Assembly: GCF_004337985.1 (NCBI RefSeq)
Contig: NC_043744.1
Coordinates: forward strand, 1,912,816 to 1,976,815
Source of the DNA: Pyricularia pennisetigena
Lineage: Eukaryota; Ascomycota; Sordariomycetes; Magnaporthales; Pyriculariaceae
Reading direction: 5' to 3'
Length of the DNA stretch: 64,000 bases
Shown piece by piece: positions 21,611-36,007 of this stretch. The notes under the pieces are model-generated. The model searched no databases, was not told the origin of the DNA, and saw only the letters and a program-made list of their open reading frames with translations. Within the stretch, counting starts at the first letter, position 1. Each line of letters starts with the position of its first letter. The translations under genes were made by a program, and so were the position numbers.

Positions 21611-22660
21611 CTAGCTCATCTTGCCCGGGACGTACGGGTGCCCTGCACTCAAACCCCCGTCCACCGCCCAGGCCTGGCCGTTGACATATGAGCTCTCGTC
21701 GCTGCCCAGGAAGAGGGCGACACGGGCGACCTCGTCGGCGTGCGCAGCCCTCCTGAGCGGGTTGAGCTGGCCGACCTTCTTCTCGGTGCCCTTGGCCCTC
21801 GCCATCTCGAACAGAGGCGCCGTCATGCCCGTCTCGATCAGGCCCGGACAGATGGCGTTGACGCGAACGCCGGTGCCCGTCAGCTGATACGACAGGGTCT
21901 GTGCCATGGACACAACGGCGGCCTTGGAGGCCGAGTAAGGGGTGGGGCCGGCGTTGGAGCGCAGGCCGGCCACCGACGCCGTCATGATGATGCTCCCGCC
22001 CGAGGCCGACTTCCCGCCACCGCCTACCTTGGTCATGGCCGCGGCGCCGTGCTTGGCCGCCAGGAAGGGACCCAGGGTGTTGACGGCCATGCAGCGCATG
22101 AATTCCTCGGCGTCGACGTCCTGGAACATGGTCGCGGGGCCGACGATGCCCGCGTTGGCGAAGAAGACGTCGAGCCGCCCGTAGCGGACCACGGCATCAT
22201 CGACGACGGCCTTGACGGCCGCCTCGTCCGAGGCGTCGAACTGGCGGATGTGGACGTCGACCGAGTGGCCGTACAGAGAGCTGATCTCGCTCTTGTGGGC
22301 CTCGAGGTACGAGTCGTCAAAGTCGCACAGGTAGACGGCCCGGGCACCGTTCTGGGCGAACTGGTGGGCCGTGGCGCGGCCGATGCCCATGGGGGAGTTG
22401 GCGCCTGATGTTTGTTTGTTGGGAGTGTGAACGTTATTATCCCGGGAGATAGATACATGCCCCAATTTGGAATGTTATGCTGCACACCCACCTGTGATTA
22501 TGACAACCTTTCCCAAAGCCCTAGGTGCCGTCGACTCTCCTGCTATCTTGATGAGCTTTGGTAGACTTGTTGACGACGACGGCGATGCATCAGCCGAGCC
22601 ACTTGCCGACACTTGCCGGCTGATGGCCTCTAGCCTCCGGTTTGCTGTGCCGTCGGTCAT
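21611..22660 (-). CDS. Short-chain dehydrogenase/reductase (classical SDR)
   Basis: Exons 22660-22492 and 22404-21611, with an 87-nt intron (GTGGGT...TCAG), give 320 aa. The intron falls inside the nucleotide-binding motif, and the join restores TGANSPMGIGRA (from residue 56), the TGxxxGxG Rossmann signature; exon 2 read alone would lose it. Other SDR marks: NAG (140-142), catalytic Ser200 in TASVAG, Tyr213 and Lys217 in YSASK, and ICPGLIETGM after the active site. An acidic residue after the second beta strand (CDFDD) suggests NAD(H) preference. The C-terminus AWAVDGG is typical of FabG-like classical SDRs. A Ser-rich extension of about 45 residues precedes the fold. Substrate and pathway cannot be read from the sequence, and the neighbours give no pathway clue. 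Confidence 0.92.
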
Positions 22661-22846
22661 TTTCTCCTCTTGAAGGACAATCAAATTAAATATTAAATAA
22701 AACAGTGGTTCTGCCTTTCTTATTTGTTGCTTGAAGAAACTTTCTCGTCTCCAATGCTGCAGCAGATCATGTTGCTGCACAAGCTTACCCTCAGTACTCC
22801 ATGTCTTTGTATGGTTTGTACTTAGTGAGTGGGGTCGGCAGCTTGG

Positions 22847-22971
22847 NNNNNNNNNNNNNNNNNNNNNNNNNNNNNNNNNNNNNNNNNNNNNNNNNNNNNN
22901 NNNNNNNNNNNNNNNNNNNNNNNNNNNNNNNNNNNNNNNNNNNNNNNNNNNNNNNNNNNNNNNNNNNNNNN
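22847..22971. other. Assembly gap (N)
   Basis: 125 N, followed at once by 24 consecutive G (22972-22995). The left edge is ordinary sequence. The G run may be real or a base-calling artefact at the edge of the contig. Confidence 0.99.
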
Positions 22972-22995
22972 GGGGGGGGGGGGGGGGGGGGGGGG
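22972..22995. repeat. Poly-G run (24 G)
   Basis: A G homopolymer of this length is rare in fungal DNA, could form a G-quadruplex, and directly borders the gap. Quality at this edge is doubtful. Confidence 0.8.
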
Positions 22996-25479
22996 CTTAC
23001 CGAGGTTCACGCCCTCCCCAAAAGCAATCCCTGCAGACGTTCAGTCCCAAATTCGTTTCTTGGGCCCTTGCCCGAACTCGTCTTGTCTTGGCCCGAACGA
23101 ACGAACATGTTGAACTTGTCAATCGACACAACAACATTTCTTCTTCAAGCTCTAATGGCTTTTTCTTTCTTTCTTATGTCTTTCTTTGCCAAGGAAGTCT
23201 CGGGAAGCGCTAAAGTTGCAAGAAGGACCATTCCCCAATTTTCGTCGTCGACGCCCAGGATTCACCATCGGTATAGTATTGCACAGCTCGGGCAGGCCTT
23301 ACATATTCAAGATGCCTACTTCCTTACCCACCCAAGTATTGCGTAAACATGAATAATATCAAAAATCCAAGCTGTCTGCATCCATATTCCCTGGCCCATT
23401 GTCAAGTTTGCCACGTCTTGTACACGCCAAGGGCAAGCCACAAGATTTGTGAAAACAAAGAATGCACATTCGACGGGCGGCCCCCAGCTGCACTGCCCCA
23501 TCGAGACTGACGTCGGTTAAAATAACTTGGTAAAGCCTTTCGAGAAGCCATGAGGATTTTTTCAGTTCTGTCTTCAAAACACAGACCGACCCCATCATCC
23601 ATCCTCCATATCACTCGGTTTCTTTTTCTCTTTGAATTTCAACACTCATGCAAACGCAGAAAAGAAGGGGATTTTGATTGGCTGTATCACTAGTCTGCAT
23701 ACTTTTTTTTTTTTTTTTTTTTTACCCCAAAGACACATCTTGTCAGCTTTTCTCTATGGCCGGTTCACGACCTGTTGTCTGTCGCCGCCCCAGTTACTTC
23801 TACCTCTCCAAGTCTCCCACTCACAAAAGAATCAGGCATGCTTTTTCCTTCTCTGTAAATCTACATCGATCCACTGCATATCATCGCTCTTCTAGATGAT
23901 TTCTCCCGCTCGGGTAATGATGACGGGTCCAGCAATGAGCTTCATCCACACAATCCCGCTTGTCCGTCATGTTTTCTGAGACAACCCCTCCTCTCGCGAC
24001 ACTTCGCCGGCTAAACATGACATGGCTCTTGTCGTCCGACAAACACGTACCTCCAAATCTCTCTCACTTCGGTTGCATATCAAAACTCGACCACAGGCAC
24101 AAACTTCTGGAATGTCTTGGTGCTGAAGAAGCTAGATTCTTTCATCGCTATGCTCGATCCTTATATATGTGACATTTATGAGTCTGGTCAACCATGACAC
24201 AGCTAGGTATGTATGTGTCCCAACAACTAAAGAGAAAAAAGAAAATTCAAAAAAAGAAGAAAAAAAAAGAAATAAATCAAAAACCCCTCCCAGAATAAAG
24301 ACCATGATGACCCCCCCGACCGACCCTCCAAACACAAGAAAACTGAGCACATGATGAGGATATAAACAATAATAATGTTGGTACAGAGTTTTTTCATCCA
24401 CTTGACCAACCTGTCTCAACAGGTCCTCAACTCTTACATTGATTTCATTAGCAGGCCTTCTATTCCCCTTGAACCCTGGGTCGATTTCCCATTGCCTTCC
24501 CTGTTTTCCTCATCTCTTTTCCTCTCCAGGCCAGCGCTATTCCCTCGTGAGGTGGTGCACCCCCCTATCATGTGCTGCTCGGCCCTGGCTTTCTCATCTG
24601 CATTATCAGAGAGACTCGTTTCTTCGTCAACCCATCGCCATGATACCACAGGTATCGTCGATGAGGCGATGCTTTGAAAGGGTGTTGAAGCGGCGAAATA
24701 TAACCAAACAAAGAGACGCAGAGGGAAACATAATACGATCAGAGACAAAGAAAATCCGCCCAAGATGCCTACAATCCCCGTATGGGATAGAGGCGACCCT
24801 GAGTTGTGGTGACCTTTAAAGGTCATGAGATGCTGGGGTATGGTGATGGCAACGATGTGGTTGATTATTACGAATAAGTTGTTCGGCGATGCGGACCAGC
24901 TGGAGCGCCACTTCTTTCCAAAAGAAGTCTTTAACGAGCGTATCCCGAAGACGGCGACAAAACACAACTTTTGAGCAATCGCATTGACGCTTCTTTGTTT
25001 TCTCCCGTCCGCAGTCTCGCGACCGCAGACAGGCGCTTTATGGTCGTGAAGGAGGCTATGTACGATCGACGCGCTGGGTGCTGTGGAGCCCCTTTCGCCC
25101 TGGTCGGGGGCAACGCGATCAATCACAAGATGGTATATATCGACAAAAAGACATGCAAGACGTGCTCGCGAAGCAGAAAAAGAATGCAAATTTTGCAAAA
25201 CAAGATAAGCCTGATGCCATCCGCCCAGTGCGGCAAAGCAGAGTAATAGTGGTGGTACACGAGGCTTTGGAATGCCCGGATTCGATATTACAGGTATCGG
25301 TTGGACGCACAGAGGGACAGATCATAGTCGGTCAGGCACAGGCTAGTACCATTTCGCTGCGTCGATGGTGGCGGGAGCGACGTTATTGTCGTCGTTCCTG
25401 TAGTGGTCGCAGTTGGCCGTGGGAGCCCAAGGCTGCGACTTGCGGGGAGGATATTCCCTTGCTATGCAAAGCCGGCGCT

Positions 25480-27132
<1,653 letters not shown>

Positions 27133-28675
27133 CTCTTTGGCTCAACAGTGGTTGTCTTGGACGTTTGTTGTTCAGGCGACGTGAGGGACCCGAGGTGCAA
27201 AGGCAGGGTCGGTGCGTGTGCGGTGCGGTGCGACGAGACTTATATGTCGCTGCTCTCGAAGGCAGGGGATGGCCAAGCAGTGACAGGGCTCCTGCAGTTG
27301 TATTTTATGGGGAGGGAGACAAGGCAGGGGGGTCCTTCGTGGGTGGTCCGACGGGGGTCTGGAGGAGGGATGGTACCCCTGTCCGGAAAGAAGCCCAAGC
27401 GTGATCTACCCAATGCAACCAATGGAGCTGGGTTCGAGCGGTAACTCCTCCCACCAAGTGTGAGCCGCAGGCCGGCAGGACAAGCAAGCGACTCTGCAGT
27501 GCAGTTTCGCCCGAGGACGCGCACGCAATGAGATTGATGGGACGGAATATGAGAGGGCGGAGGCAAATATGTGATTAGGTAAGATGATGACGGATGCTGG
27601 GAAAAGCTGGATTGTTGTTGTATGTTGTCGACCTTGGATTTCTTCGTTTCGTCCAGGGAACGCAGATCTCCTCGGTTGTACTGACTGGAAAGAAGTTAGG
27701 TTCTGATCACTTCCCAAAAGCCGAGATAATAAATATTAAGGTATATCAAGCGAAAAGCAATATTAAAGCTTTTGGCAAAACACAGAAATATTAAGGTGTA
27801 TTAATGGTAGGGGAGGTAGAGGGTCGCCGGTACACACAAGCTGCAGAAGTGCCGGACACCTCGATGGGACCTGCAGAAGCGGACGAGCGGTTCTTTATGG
27901 GGGAACCGTGAAGTTTTTACTCACGCTAAAGATGAAAAGCTTCTGGCGCCAGTTCTGTGCGGCTAGGTCGGATCTAGCCAAGTCAAGAGTAGCCAGCAGG
28001 TGAAGAAGTGGTTTCCTACTCTGCTGGATTTGACGGGCCGGCTTTCAACCGAACAAACAAAAAAAGTCGATGGTGGATTTGAGCAATCTGGTGGTGCAGA
28101 TTGGAAGTTGCAAGCCCGGGCGGAACTGGAGGTTCCTAATGTTTCAAAAGTATAAGTGCAGTAGAGCCGGCGTGTGTTAAGTTCCCGAGACTAAGAGCGA
28201 ATAGGGCAAGGTCGAGGACGATTCTGCTGCTTTCGAATCTCTGAGCGTACAGGCTGGCTAGCAATTGGCGTGCAAGTCCAATCCTTAGTCGATGACCGAA
28301 GCGTGCCACCCAGAAGCGATGGAAGATTTCTCTCGGAGGTAATCAACACGAGGCCGCGCAGTCAGGTGTTTGTTGCTTGTGGTTAGATCCCAGACAGCTT
28401 CTCGGCGCTGCCCGCTTATATTCAAGCTCCTTACTTGGGTTTGCCGGTACTCGTAGTTCGGCCTTCTTAGGCAACCAGTCTAGCTTGGCAAGACGTTGCT
28501 GCAGGAAAGCAGACCAAGTTCAAAGCGCCGGAACACCGCAACGGCTGTTGGAGAAGCAACCAAGGCCAGGAATAAAAAGAATAAAAAAGAAAGCTACTCT
28601 AAAATAGAACACTGTTGCTTTCGACCGTTGCTGTCGTTGCGATCCGTCGGCGAGCCTTGTTTTATAATCAAGACT

Positions 28676-28708
28676 GAGAGAGAGAGAGAGAGAGTGTGTG
28701 TGTGTGTG
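28676..28708. repeat. Compound (GA)n(GT)n microsatellite
   Basis: About nine GA units pass directly into seven GT units. It lies 1.5 kb upstream of the C2H2 start codon, so it could sit in that gene's promoter or leader. Confidence 0.85.
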
Positions 28709-30519
28709 AAAGAATACAATAGTCGTGTGCAAGGACCACCTTGTATATTGTCCGGGGTGGCAACAAAGATGGAGGACACGAGGTTAATGAGCGTGATTGA
28801 GGATGACAATGATGACAATGGTGATGAAGATGCTGACGATAGATGAAGAATAGTGTTGCTGCACCTCCCGGCAAGCTAAGCAGTCTTGGGGTGAAGGCCC
28901 TGTGGGAGAGAGTGAGGTGAAGAGGTGACAATTTTGTTATGTACTCGATGAGGCATCGGAACAGTCATATGCAGGGGTGATTCAATATGGCATCAGTACA
29001 CCCTACCAAAAAATCACGACTGTGGATGGTATCACATCTGCATGGAGCAGACTCATTGAAGACAGGCGGGACAAGATGGGAGATGCAGCCCTCGAAAAGG
29101 TTCTTTTCGTCCTGCTGGCTTGAATCGCTGCTGGTGGGCTTGGTGAGGGTTGAGTCGTTGAAGTCTGGGCAATGGATGGCTGGGTCTTGGATGGAGTCGA
29201 AAGGGACCAGGTGTGGGTGCCGATGTAGCTTCAGCTTGTGTGTACCTGACACTTTTGAGGGGGTGCACAATAACCCACGAGAGGAGTGTGGGTATATGTA
29301 CTATAGTGGAGTACCTTGTCTCCCGAGAGGGGAAACCGGTGAGGAAGGGTGTGGTTTGACAGGTACTTCTGGAAAATACTTCTGGCTCGTTGTCGACTGC
29401 AAGCTTGTTCCGGCAGTGGGTGGAGAGAAAAGCCCGAGCGCAGGCTGCAGGCCGAGGGTTCAAAAATGGTTGCTGGTTTATCAAGTCGAGACGGGTGGGT
29501 GATGATGGACTGGACTGCCGTTGTGAGAACCATGGAATCTTAGCCGATGAACCCTGGGTTCGACGGTTGAAGCTAATCGCCGCCTTGGTGGTGTTTTGTT
29601 TAATGTAGATATGATGGACTATTATGGTGTTGTATGTCGGGTCTTGCACGCATGCTTTGGGAATGTGGGCAGGTTGAGGTAGGGTTCATTTCATCATCAT
29701 CATCACGGGACTAGCGAATCTTGCTCGTGCATAGATACGACGAATGAGCAGATGCTAACTTGATCGGAGTAGGTAAGAATAGGCTAGGTAGGTGTGGCGT
29801 TATATGTATGCAGGTTATGATATGCAAGGTCGAAGTTTTGAAGATATTTTGGGAGAAAGGAAGAAGTTTTCTTGAGTTTATTATTAGTGTTTGTGGTGGC
29901 CACCACCAGAGAGTTGATCAGAACGTGGGAGAAGGTGGGTAGCACTTCGACCTCTAATCCAATGGTTCGCAGTTCTGTCCCATTCATGCGACGTAGACAG
30001 ACGAGACGGAAGGCAATAATACATGGTAAACGTCGACTTACGACGAAGAGAAAAGAAAGGATCACCCACTAAAGAGGGGAAAACAAACAGATTAAAGGAC
30101 CCCTCTCCACCAGACAGTATTCTAGGACATGGAGCCGCGCTGTCATTTCTTGCCCGCTGCAACGCGGGAGAGAAAGGAATACGATAGAAGAGCAGGGTTA
30201 TAAAAAAAGAGGGGATAAACAATTTATTGTTGCAAATACCTGTAAGATGTATGCGGGGAGGGATGTAGAAAGTGGAAAGAAACGAAAGTATGGATGAGAG
30301 AGGGAGAGAGAGAGAAACCAACCGTGTCTCTCTGCTTGACGTTTTGGGCCTATCCCTTTCACATCAAGATTGCGATACAAATAAGGTAGGTGTAAGTAGG
30401 TAGGTGGCTGCAGAGGTCCACCACTGGATGCTTGCTAGTTCCCGTCCCAGACTGGTTGTCGTCCCTTCCTCAATTGGTCAATCGAGGAGTATGTCGCAGC
30501 TTTTCCTTCTTTGGTTTTT

Positions 30520-30640
30520 TTTTTTTCTCTCTCTCTCCCTCTCTTCTATTTTGCTTTGCTCAGTCCCTCCCTTTTTCCCCCTTTCTGTTTCCTGACTCTT
30601 ACAAATTTCTCTCTCTCTCTCTCGATCCCTCGTACGCCCC
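30520..30640. repeat. Pyrimidine-rich tract
   Basis: About 120 bp dominated by C and T on the plus strand, with CTCTCTCT stretches. A GA-rich patch occurs at about 30296-30316. Together they make strongly strand-asymmetric DNA of the type seen in fungal promoters or leaders. Confidence 0.7.
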
Positions 30641-33600
30641 GGCTTTGTTTTCTTCTCGGAAGTCTACCGATAAGAAACATTTTGCCTACCCCTCCCTCTC
30701 ATGCTAGGGAGTAAGGAAACGTGGACAAGGCTTCCTGGACCTCAACCAAATAATTGAGTGAGAGGAGAAAAGAGAATTGGCAGCTCGATTAAGATGGATG
30801 CCCCGGCCTACGTCGAGGGTGTGCATTGGAGACCCGCCAGCCCTTGGCAGTACCTACACCCCCTGTTTGTCACCTTTTTCTTTTTGAGTTGCCCCAACCC
30901 CTGTCTACAAGGGGCCCCTACCTTGCAACTCCTCCTGGTGGGGCCGATTGAACCAGGTACCTCGCGGTCCCAAAAGTTCCAGTGATTGTGCTAGGGTTCC
31001 TGGTCGGTACGTACCTCGCTACCGTGGTGCGGTAGGTTAGGACCTTTGGCCCACTACTATAGATGGCGCCTGCCACACGATTATCGATTGAACTGACTCA
31101 GCAGGTAAGCTTTAAGGCACTTGCCAGTTTGGTTTTCCAGATTCGACAATCTCCTCCACACCCAACCTACTGTAGACTAGCTTCGCCCGTCCACTGTCCT
31201 CCTTCACGTTTTTTGTTTCTTTTTAATTCGGTGTGCGTATTGTTGCACGACAGGGCCGGGAAGAAGAATAGTACCGGGGGTTAACGAGATCTCGCACAGG
31301 GCAGATCGTTCAACTGGTGAACACCGATCATTGTCTCACCTTATGCTTTTGTTCTCGGGTTCTCCCTCGAGAATGGCTTTCGCAATCTACTAGCCTTTTG
31401 CCGAAAGTCTGTGCAATCCCTAGAAAGAAGAAAGCTGGGCTGTGACGCACCGACAACTTTGGAGATACCTGAAGCTGCCTGTCTTACAGAATAATGGACT
31501 CCTTGGATTCGATTTACTGGTACAATACATAAAGCCAAAAAGAAGAAGTACTGGGTACATAGGTAGGCAAGGTACTGTTGATCACGTACATGCCCCCGTC
31601 CTAGCAGGAAAAAAAAAAGAAAGAAACGAAAAAAGTACTTTCTCAAAACATAGCAAACAAGTTTCCCAACAAAATGTAGCAAGGAACATAAAAACCTACA
31701 GTCAAGATTGTGTTTCTTCTGCCAAAACTGGATACTGTTTTTGCAGCAAATTTTTAAGGTAAGGGATATTGCAGCCAGTCGTTATGAGACAAAAAAAAAC
31801 TTGGTGGCTTACCTGTGAGGGCTGGCCCAATACCACATCACACCTCCCATGCTTTTTGCTTTGTGGAACGTACATGACGATATGTCGTCTGATAGATCAT
31901 GTGAAGGGATACTTGAGACGGCGCGGAAACAAGGAAATAGCTGCAAAAGGAAGAAAAAGAAACAGTCTAGCACGGCCATCCGTCAATCTTCCCATGTTGC
32001 TTGCCCTTTGCTTTCGACCGGTAACCCCAGTTAAACCCGGGTTTACCTTTCACCAAACGACACATGAATGATTACGAGCTGCAAGCTTTGCTGGTGCAGT
32101 CACAACAGTGACCCCATTTCTGCTTCTTAAAATCCATAAGGCCCACTGGCTTTGGGTAGCTGACCAGTTTAGTGAAGCTATTCCTTTGCGGTACTAGCAT
32201 AGGCTCCTATCTTTGTAGCAAGAGAGCCCTTTTATTGAACTGACTCTCCGTCTGTCACCGAGTCGCTGACCGACCCCCACTCTCCCTCAAAACTCGGATC
32301 ACTGTCCACATTGGTTTTTATCCTCACCAAGCTAAGCCGCGATGTATCCAATGTTTCAACCTTTCGGCAATCCCTTACCTGAGTGCAGATTCAACGACAT
32401 AGTTACCCTATCTAGCTGGTGAGGATTCGGTCCTAGGCAGCTGATTTTTCTTCTAGTCTTCCTCGACGCGCTAGTCCACTAGAACAAAGCACGCTACTTC
32501 ACCACACTACAGGGTTAATACCAGCTCTCAAAAAGCTCCGGGCCTTTTAACACGAGGTGACTGTGTTACAAACAATTCGGAGTGGCTAAAGAAGAAGAAA
32601 GAAAACCTAATCTTGGCGTGGACTTTCCCCAGAAAGATGGCTTCGGGCGGCGTGTTAGAGAAGTAGCATATCGTCATTCGCACTAAAATAAAAACCGTTG
32701 ACCGAATAACAAAAAGGAAAAAGAAAAAAAAGGTAGCAAATGACAAAGGTCCCCATCATGATGCTGTGTCGGCTCAGCGCCTAGTGCCAAACGTTCGGAT
32801 GCTGGGATCTTCGGTGATCATGCTCTCGTACTTTGTCCCCAGCCTCTAGGGTGGAGAATGAAGGTTTTGAGAGTCAGCCGCAGCCCGCTTCTCCTGTCAT
32901 CCTGCTCTGCCTGTCTGTTGGAACTATCGGATGAATCTCAGATTCGCATTTGACGTAGGCTTCCCATGCAACTGGCTGGCATTGTGGCAACAATTGATTA
33001 TCTACCTTCCGCAAGCGACGTTGGCGCTGAGCCAGGTACCTATTATTGTAAGCTTGGCAGATCAGGTTTAGCTGTTTTAATCGAGATATATCATAATTAC
33101 AAAAGTCCGATGTTTCATGCACGAATACCTAAGCTGACACGGTCGCCGAAAAGCGAGATTAATTGAAAAGGCTCATTGTTTTGTTTATTTTTAACACAAT
33201 CTCGATAGCAGTATGGCCCTAACCCAGACTAACAAACGCCGGATATCGTAGGTATCGTCAGCTGAGTGAGACAGTTGGTAGAATCTTTTGTAGTGGAAAC
33301 TTAGGGCACTTCGATTAGTTCAGGTGGGAGGTTGCAAGGGGAAGCCACCAGTTAGGCTGGATTCCACCCAACGGTCCACCCGTGTAGCCTCGAACTTGTC
33401 CAGAGAAAAATAAAACAAAAAAGACAGGGGAAGACAACTTGTGAGAAAGCATTGACGCACGCTCGGCAACGGGGTGGCTGTGCAAACCACCGTTCGGATA
33501 TGCCCGCCAGGAGGATTTTGCTTTAAGCAAAATCGGCGTGGGGATTGAGACAAACATGTTCAACGGCTGCCGGCTGCCGAGCCCACCTTACCCTAGCACA

Positions 33601-33953
33601 GCGGTGAAGGAGTTGGGATGGATGACCACTCAATTCCAGAATGGCCCTGAGAGTTTTTGGTTGACAGTCTCATGCGCACACACACGTGTGAACGAAGGGT
33701 GGGAAATAAATAAACCGACGTTCTTTTGCCGGACCCATCAATGATCTGCTTTCTGCTTTGGGTAGCATCCTCGGCGATCCCTCAGAGCTTCTGGAATTAT
33801 ACGAACAAAAGAATTGACAGTTGGTTCTCCACTCTCGCTTTCGCTTTTTTCCTCAAGGCGATCTCCTCTTGGTAAGATGTCTGTCTGCCCGGGACGCAAA
33901 GAGGAACATTTTGTCTCGACAATACATAGGTAGTTTCTGCAGTTGAACAAGAT

Positions 33954-33973
33954 CACACCGGCGTTCCGGTGTG
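33954..33973. repeat. Perfect short inverted repeat
   Basis: CACACCGG, four-base loop CGTT, then CCGGTGTG. The 8-bp GC-rich stem is perfect and lies in otherwise unassigned DNA. Confidence 0.75.
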
Positions 33974-35949
33974 GAAACATCTGACAGGAAAGTCTGCCCG
34001 GCTTCCGACCCGCGTCCTGCAATTGATTTCTTTTGGGTAGGCCAATCGAAAAATGATATGTCGTTTCCCCTCCAGTTCGTGAAGCTGCAGGTTATATGTA
34101 GCCAAGAGGAGTATCAGCCAAGCAACCGATAAAAAAAAATTCTGTCGCATGCACCACAGGTCACATATCGCATAATGATTTAGCCAGACCACAGCACGGT
34201 AAGCAATAGTAATCTGTGCAGTTGAAGGGGGATCCAGAAATTCCCAAACAAGTACAGTTATTTCCATGTCTACATTACCTGGTATAGGCAACATCATATT
34301 TTGCTAGGTTCAAGTCTGATCAGAACCTCCCCGAACCCAGTAGATAAGATTCCGGCCGTCCTGGTCCGGAGTTAGATTGACAAATGCTGGCTCGAGATAC
34401 ATACACCAGTTGTTTTATCCATCGTGCATATGTGGACCGCGCCTTGCACATTTCGTGCATATTCCCCCAGGTACCGCTGGACGCACTACACTGAAAGTGG
34501 CGACATGCATAGACTGGCCCACAGCAGTATGGGCTCCTTGTCCAATATTTGATTCTACATAAGAGGTCGGCGATAAGCGGTGGATCAAAAGCGAGGAAGC
34601 GAAACCATTCCCCCCCCCAAAAAAATATGACGATGATAATGATGATGATGATGTCGTAGTAATTATATGCCATGCCCTTATGCTGTAGACGCACACAGCA
34701 TTCTATCGTCCCGACATATCAAGGGCTCATATGCACCTCGTAGTGGAGCTTGGAACGGCACGGCCAATCATGTGATCCGGTGTGGGCGCGGGACGTCGAC
34801 GGCACTTAGTAACTGATGAGCTTCTTCAAAACGAAAAGGAGTGCATGGAGGTTTATGCAACCATTGCAATTTCACTAGATTGGGTAATTTTCTTTGCACT
34901 GTTGTCCTCTCAAGCCGGTTCATACCACCTTCTCATTCACCCGATTTTTTCATGCGCCCGCGGCAGACGAGGTGACTCCAAGCATGGCCAAAATGCATTC
35001 TTCGCCGAGGTACGTAGGCCACCTGGCCGGTATTTCCTGGCAAAAGTGCGGGGCTGGATGGTGTGCGACTGCGGAGGTGTCATAAGGAACTAATCTATTT
35101 GGTCTAGCAGATGTTGTAGAAATACGGCACGGCTCGAACTTCTGTCGTGCGCGCCAATCAAACGCTACCATGGGTAGCAAGGTTGAGTAAGGCAAGCACC
35201 AGAGCCCCAGGGTATACCCATCATCGTCAGTCTTTTGCGCCACATCCTAGGTAAATTGATAGGAGCGCATTAAGGCTCTTTTCTTTCCGCTTACGTTAAA
35301 CTATATACACAGATAGATTGAAGTTACTTTTTTGGCCCAGCAAAGTTTCGACCGCGTGATGTCGGCGAGCATCCTTGGAAATAGGAATAAAATTCAACCA
35401 CTGACTCTTTTTTGCTACGAGGGTACTGTTTTGCTATCACGATTATTTGCCCGTATTCCCGTTCGAGCCGGTGTCTTGCAAGGGTCTGTCTGCGCATGAT
35501 TTTGTCAAGCTACCGGCGCTGCAATGCCTCGCAGGGTACGAAAGCATGGCGAGTAAATCAGAGTGAAGCAGGTGGACGATGGCAGGCGCAGGCGGATGCA
35601 GAAATGGGGCTTGGCGGATGCACCCCGCTCCTGACTTTTTATTTATCATTTAGTAATGGAGTTCAGAACGGCTTGGGTTTGTGGGGCATTTTGCAGGCAG
35701 AAAAGCAAATGGCTCGCGAGCGTGAAAGAGAGTCGCGGCAGCAGACGCAATCATTGAAAATAAGAAGTATATGCGCGGTCCCTTTCTCAAAAGTTCCCGC
35801 TTCTCACAGCCAGCATACACGCACTGAAGATGGGAAGAACTGACCCAAATCCAGCGGATGTTTTCCTCTCGGGAGATGCTGCTGCCGTTCAGGCGCATAA
35901 ATGGCTCGTCTCTTGTTGCTTTCGTAGGAACTGCACGTGAATAAAAAAA

Positions 35950-35954
<5 letters not shown>

Positions 35955-36005
<51 letters not shown>
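35955..36005. repeat. Poly-A run (51 A)
   Basis: Fifty-one consecutive A, preceded by a second A10 run after a short interruption. No gene or retroelement body is evident immediately upstream. Confidence 0.9.

Positions 36006-36007
<2 letters not shown>

Larger units (their letters stand above)
22661..25479. other. Intergenic region with a second gap; no supported gene
   Basis: 2.8 kb between the SDR start and the C2H2 gene stop. It includes the SDR promoter, an assembly gap, a 24-G run and a poly-T run near 23704-23722. Minus frame 24434-25198 is open for 254 codons but begins with TTG, has no recognisable domain and lies in the expected 3' flank of the C2H2 gene. Plus frame 25078-25614 overlaps it and the TF gene. 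I treat both as chance frames. Confidence 0.5.

Noticed and set aside
21740..22408. 222-codon plus-strand frame opposite the SDR gene
   Set aside because: It is antisense to the intact SDR active-site motifs, with shadow-type composition.
29053..29649. 198-codon minus-strand frame in the gene desert
   Set aside because: It starts at GTG, shows no domain and is rich in Pro/Ser/Thr/His as expected by chance; there is no supporting splice structure.
32140..32180. Sequence resembling the 5S rRNA internal control region
   Set aside because: Only a few bases match and the rest of a 5S gene is absent.
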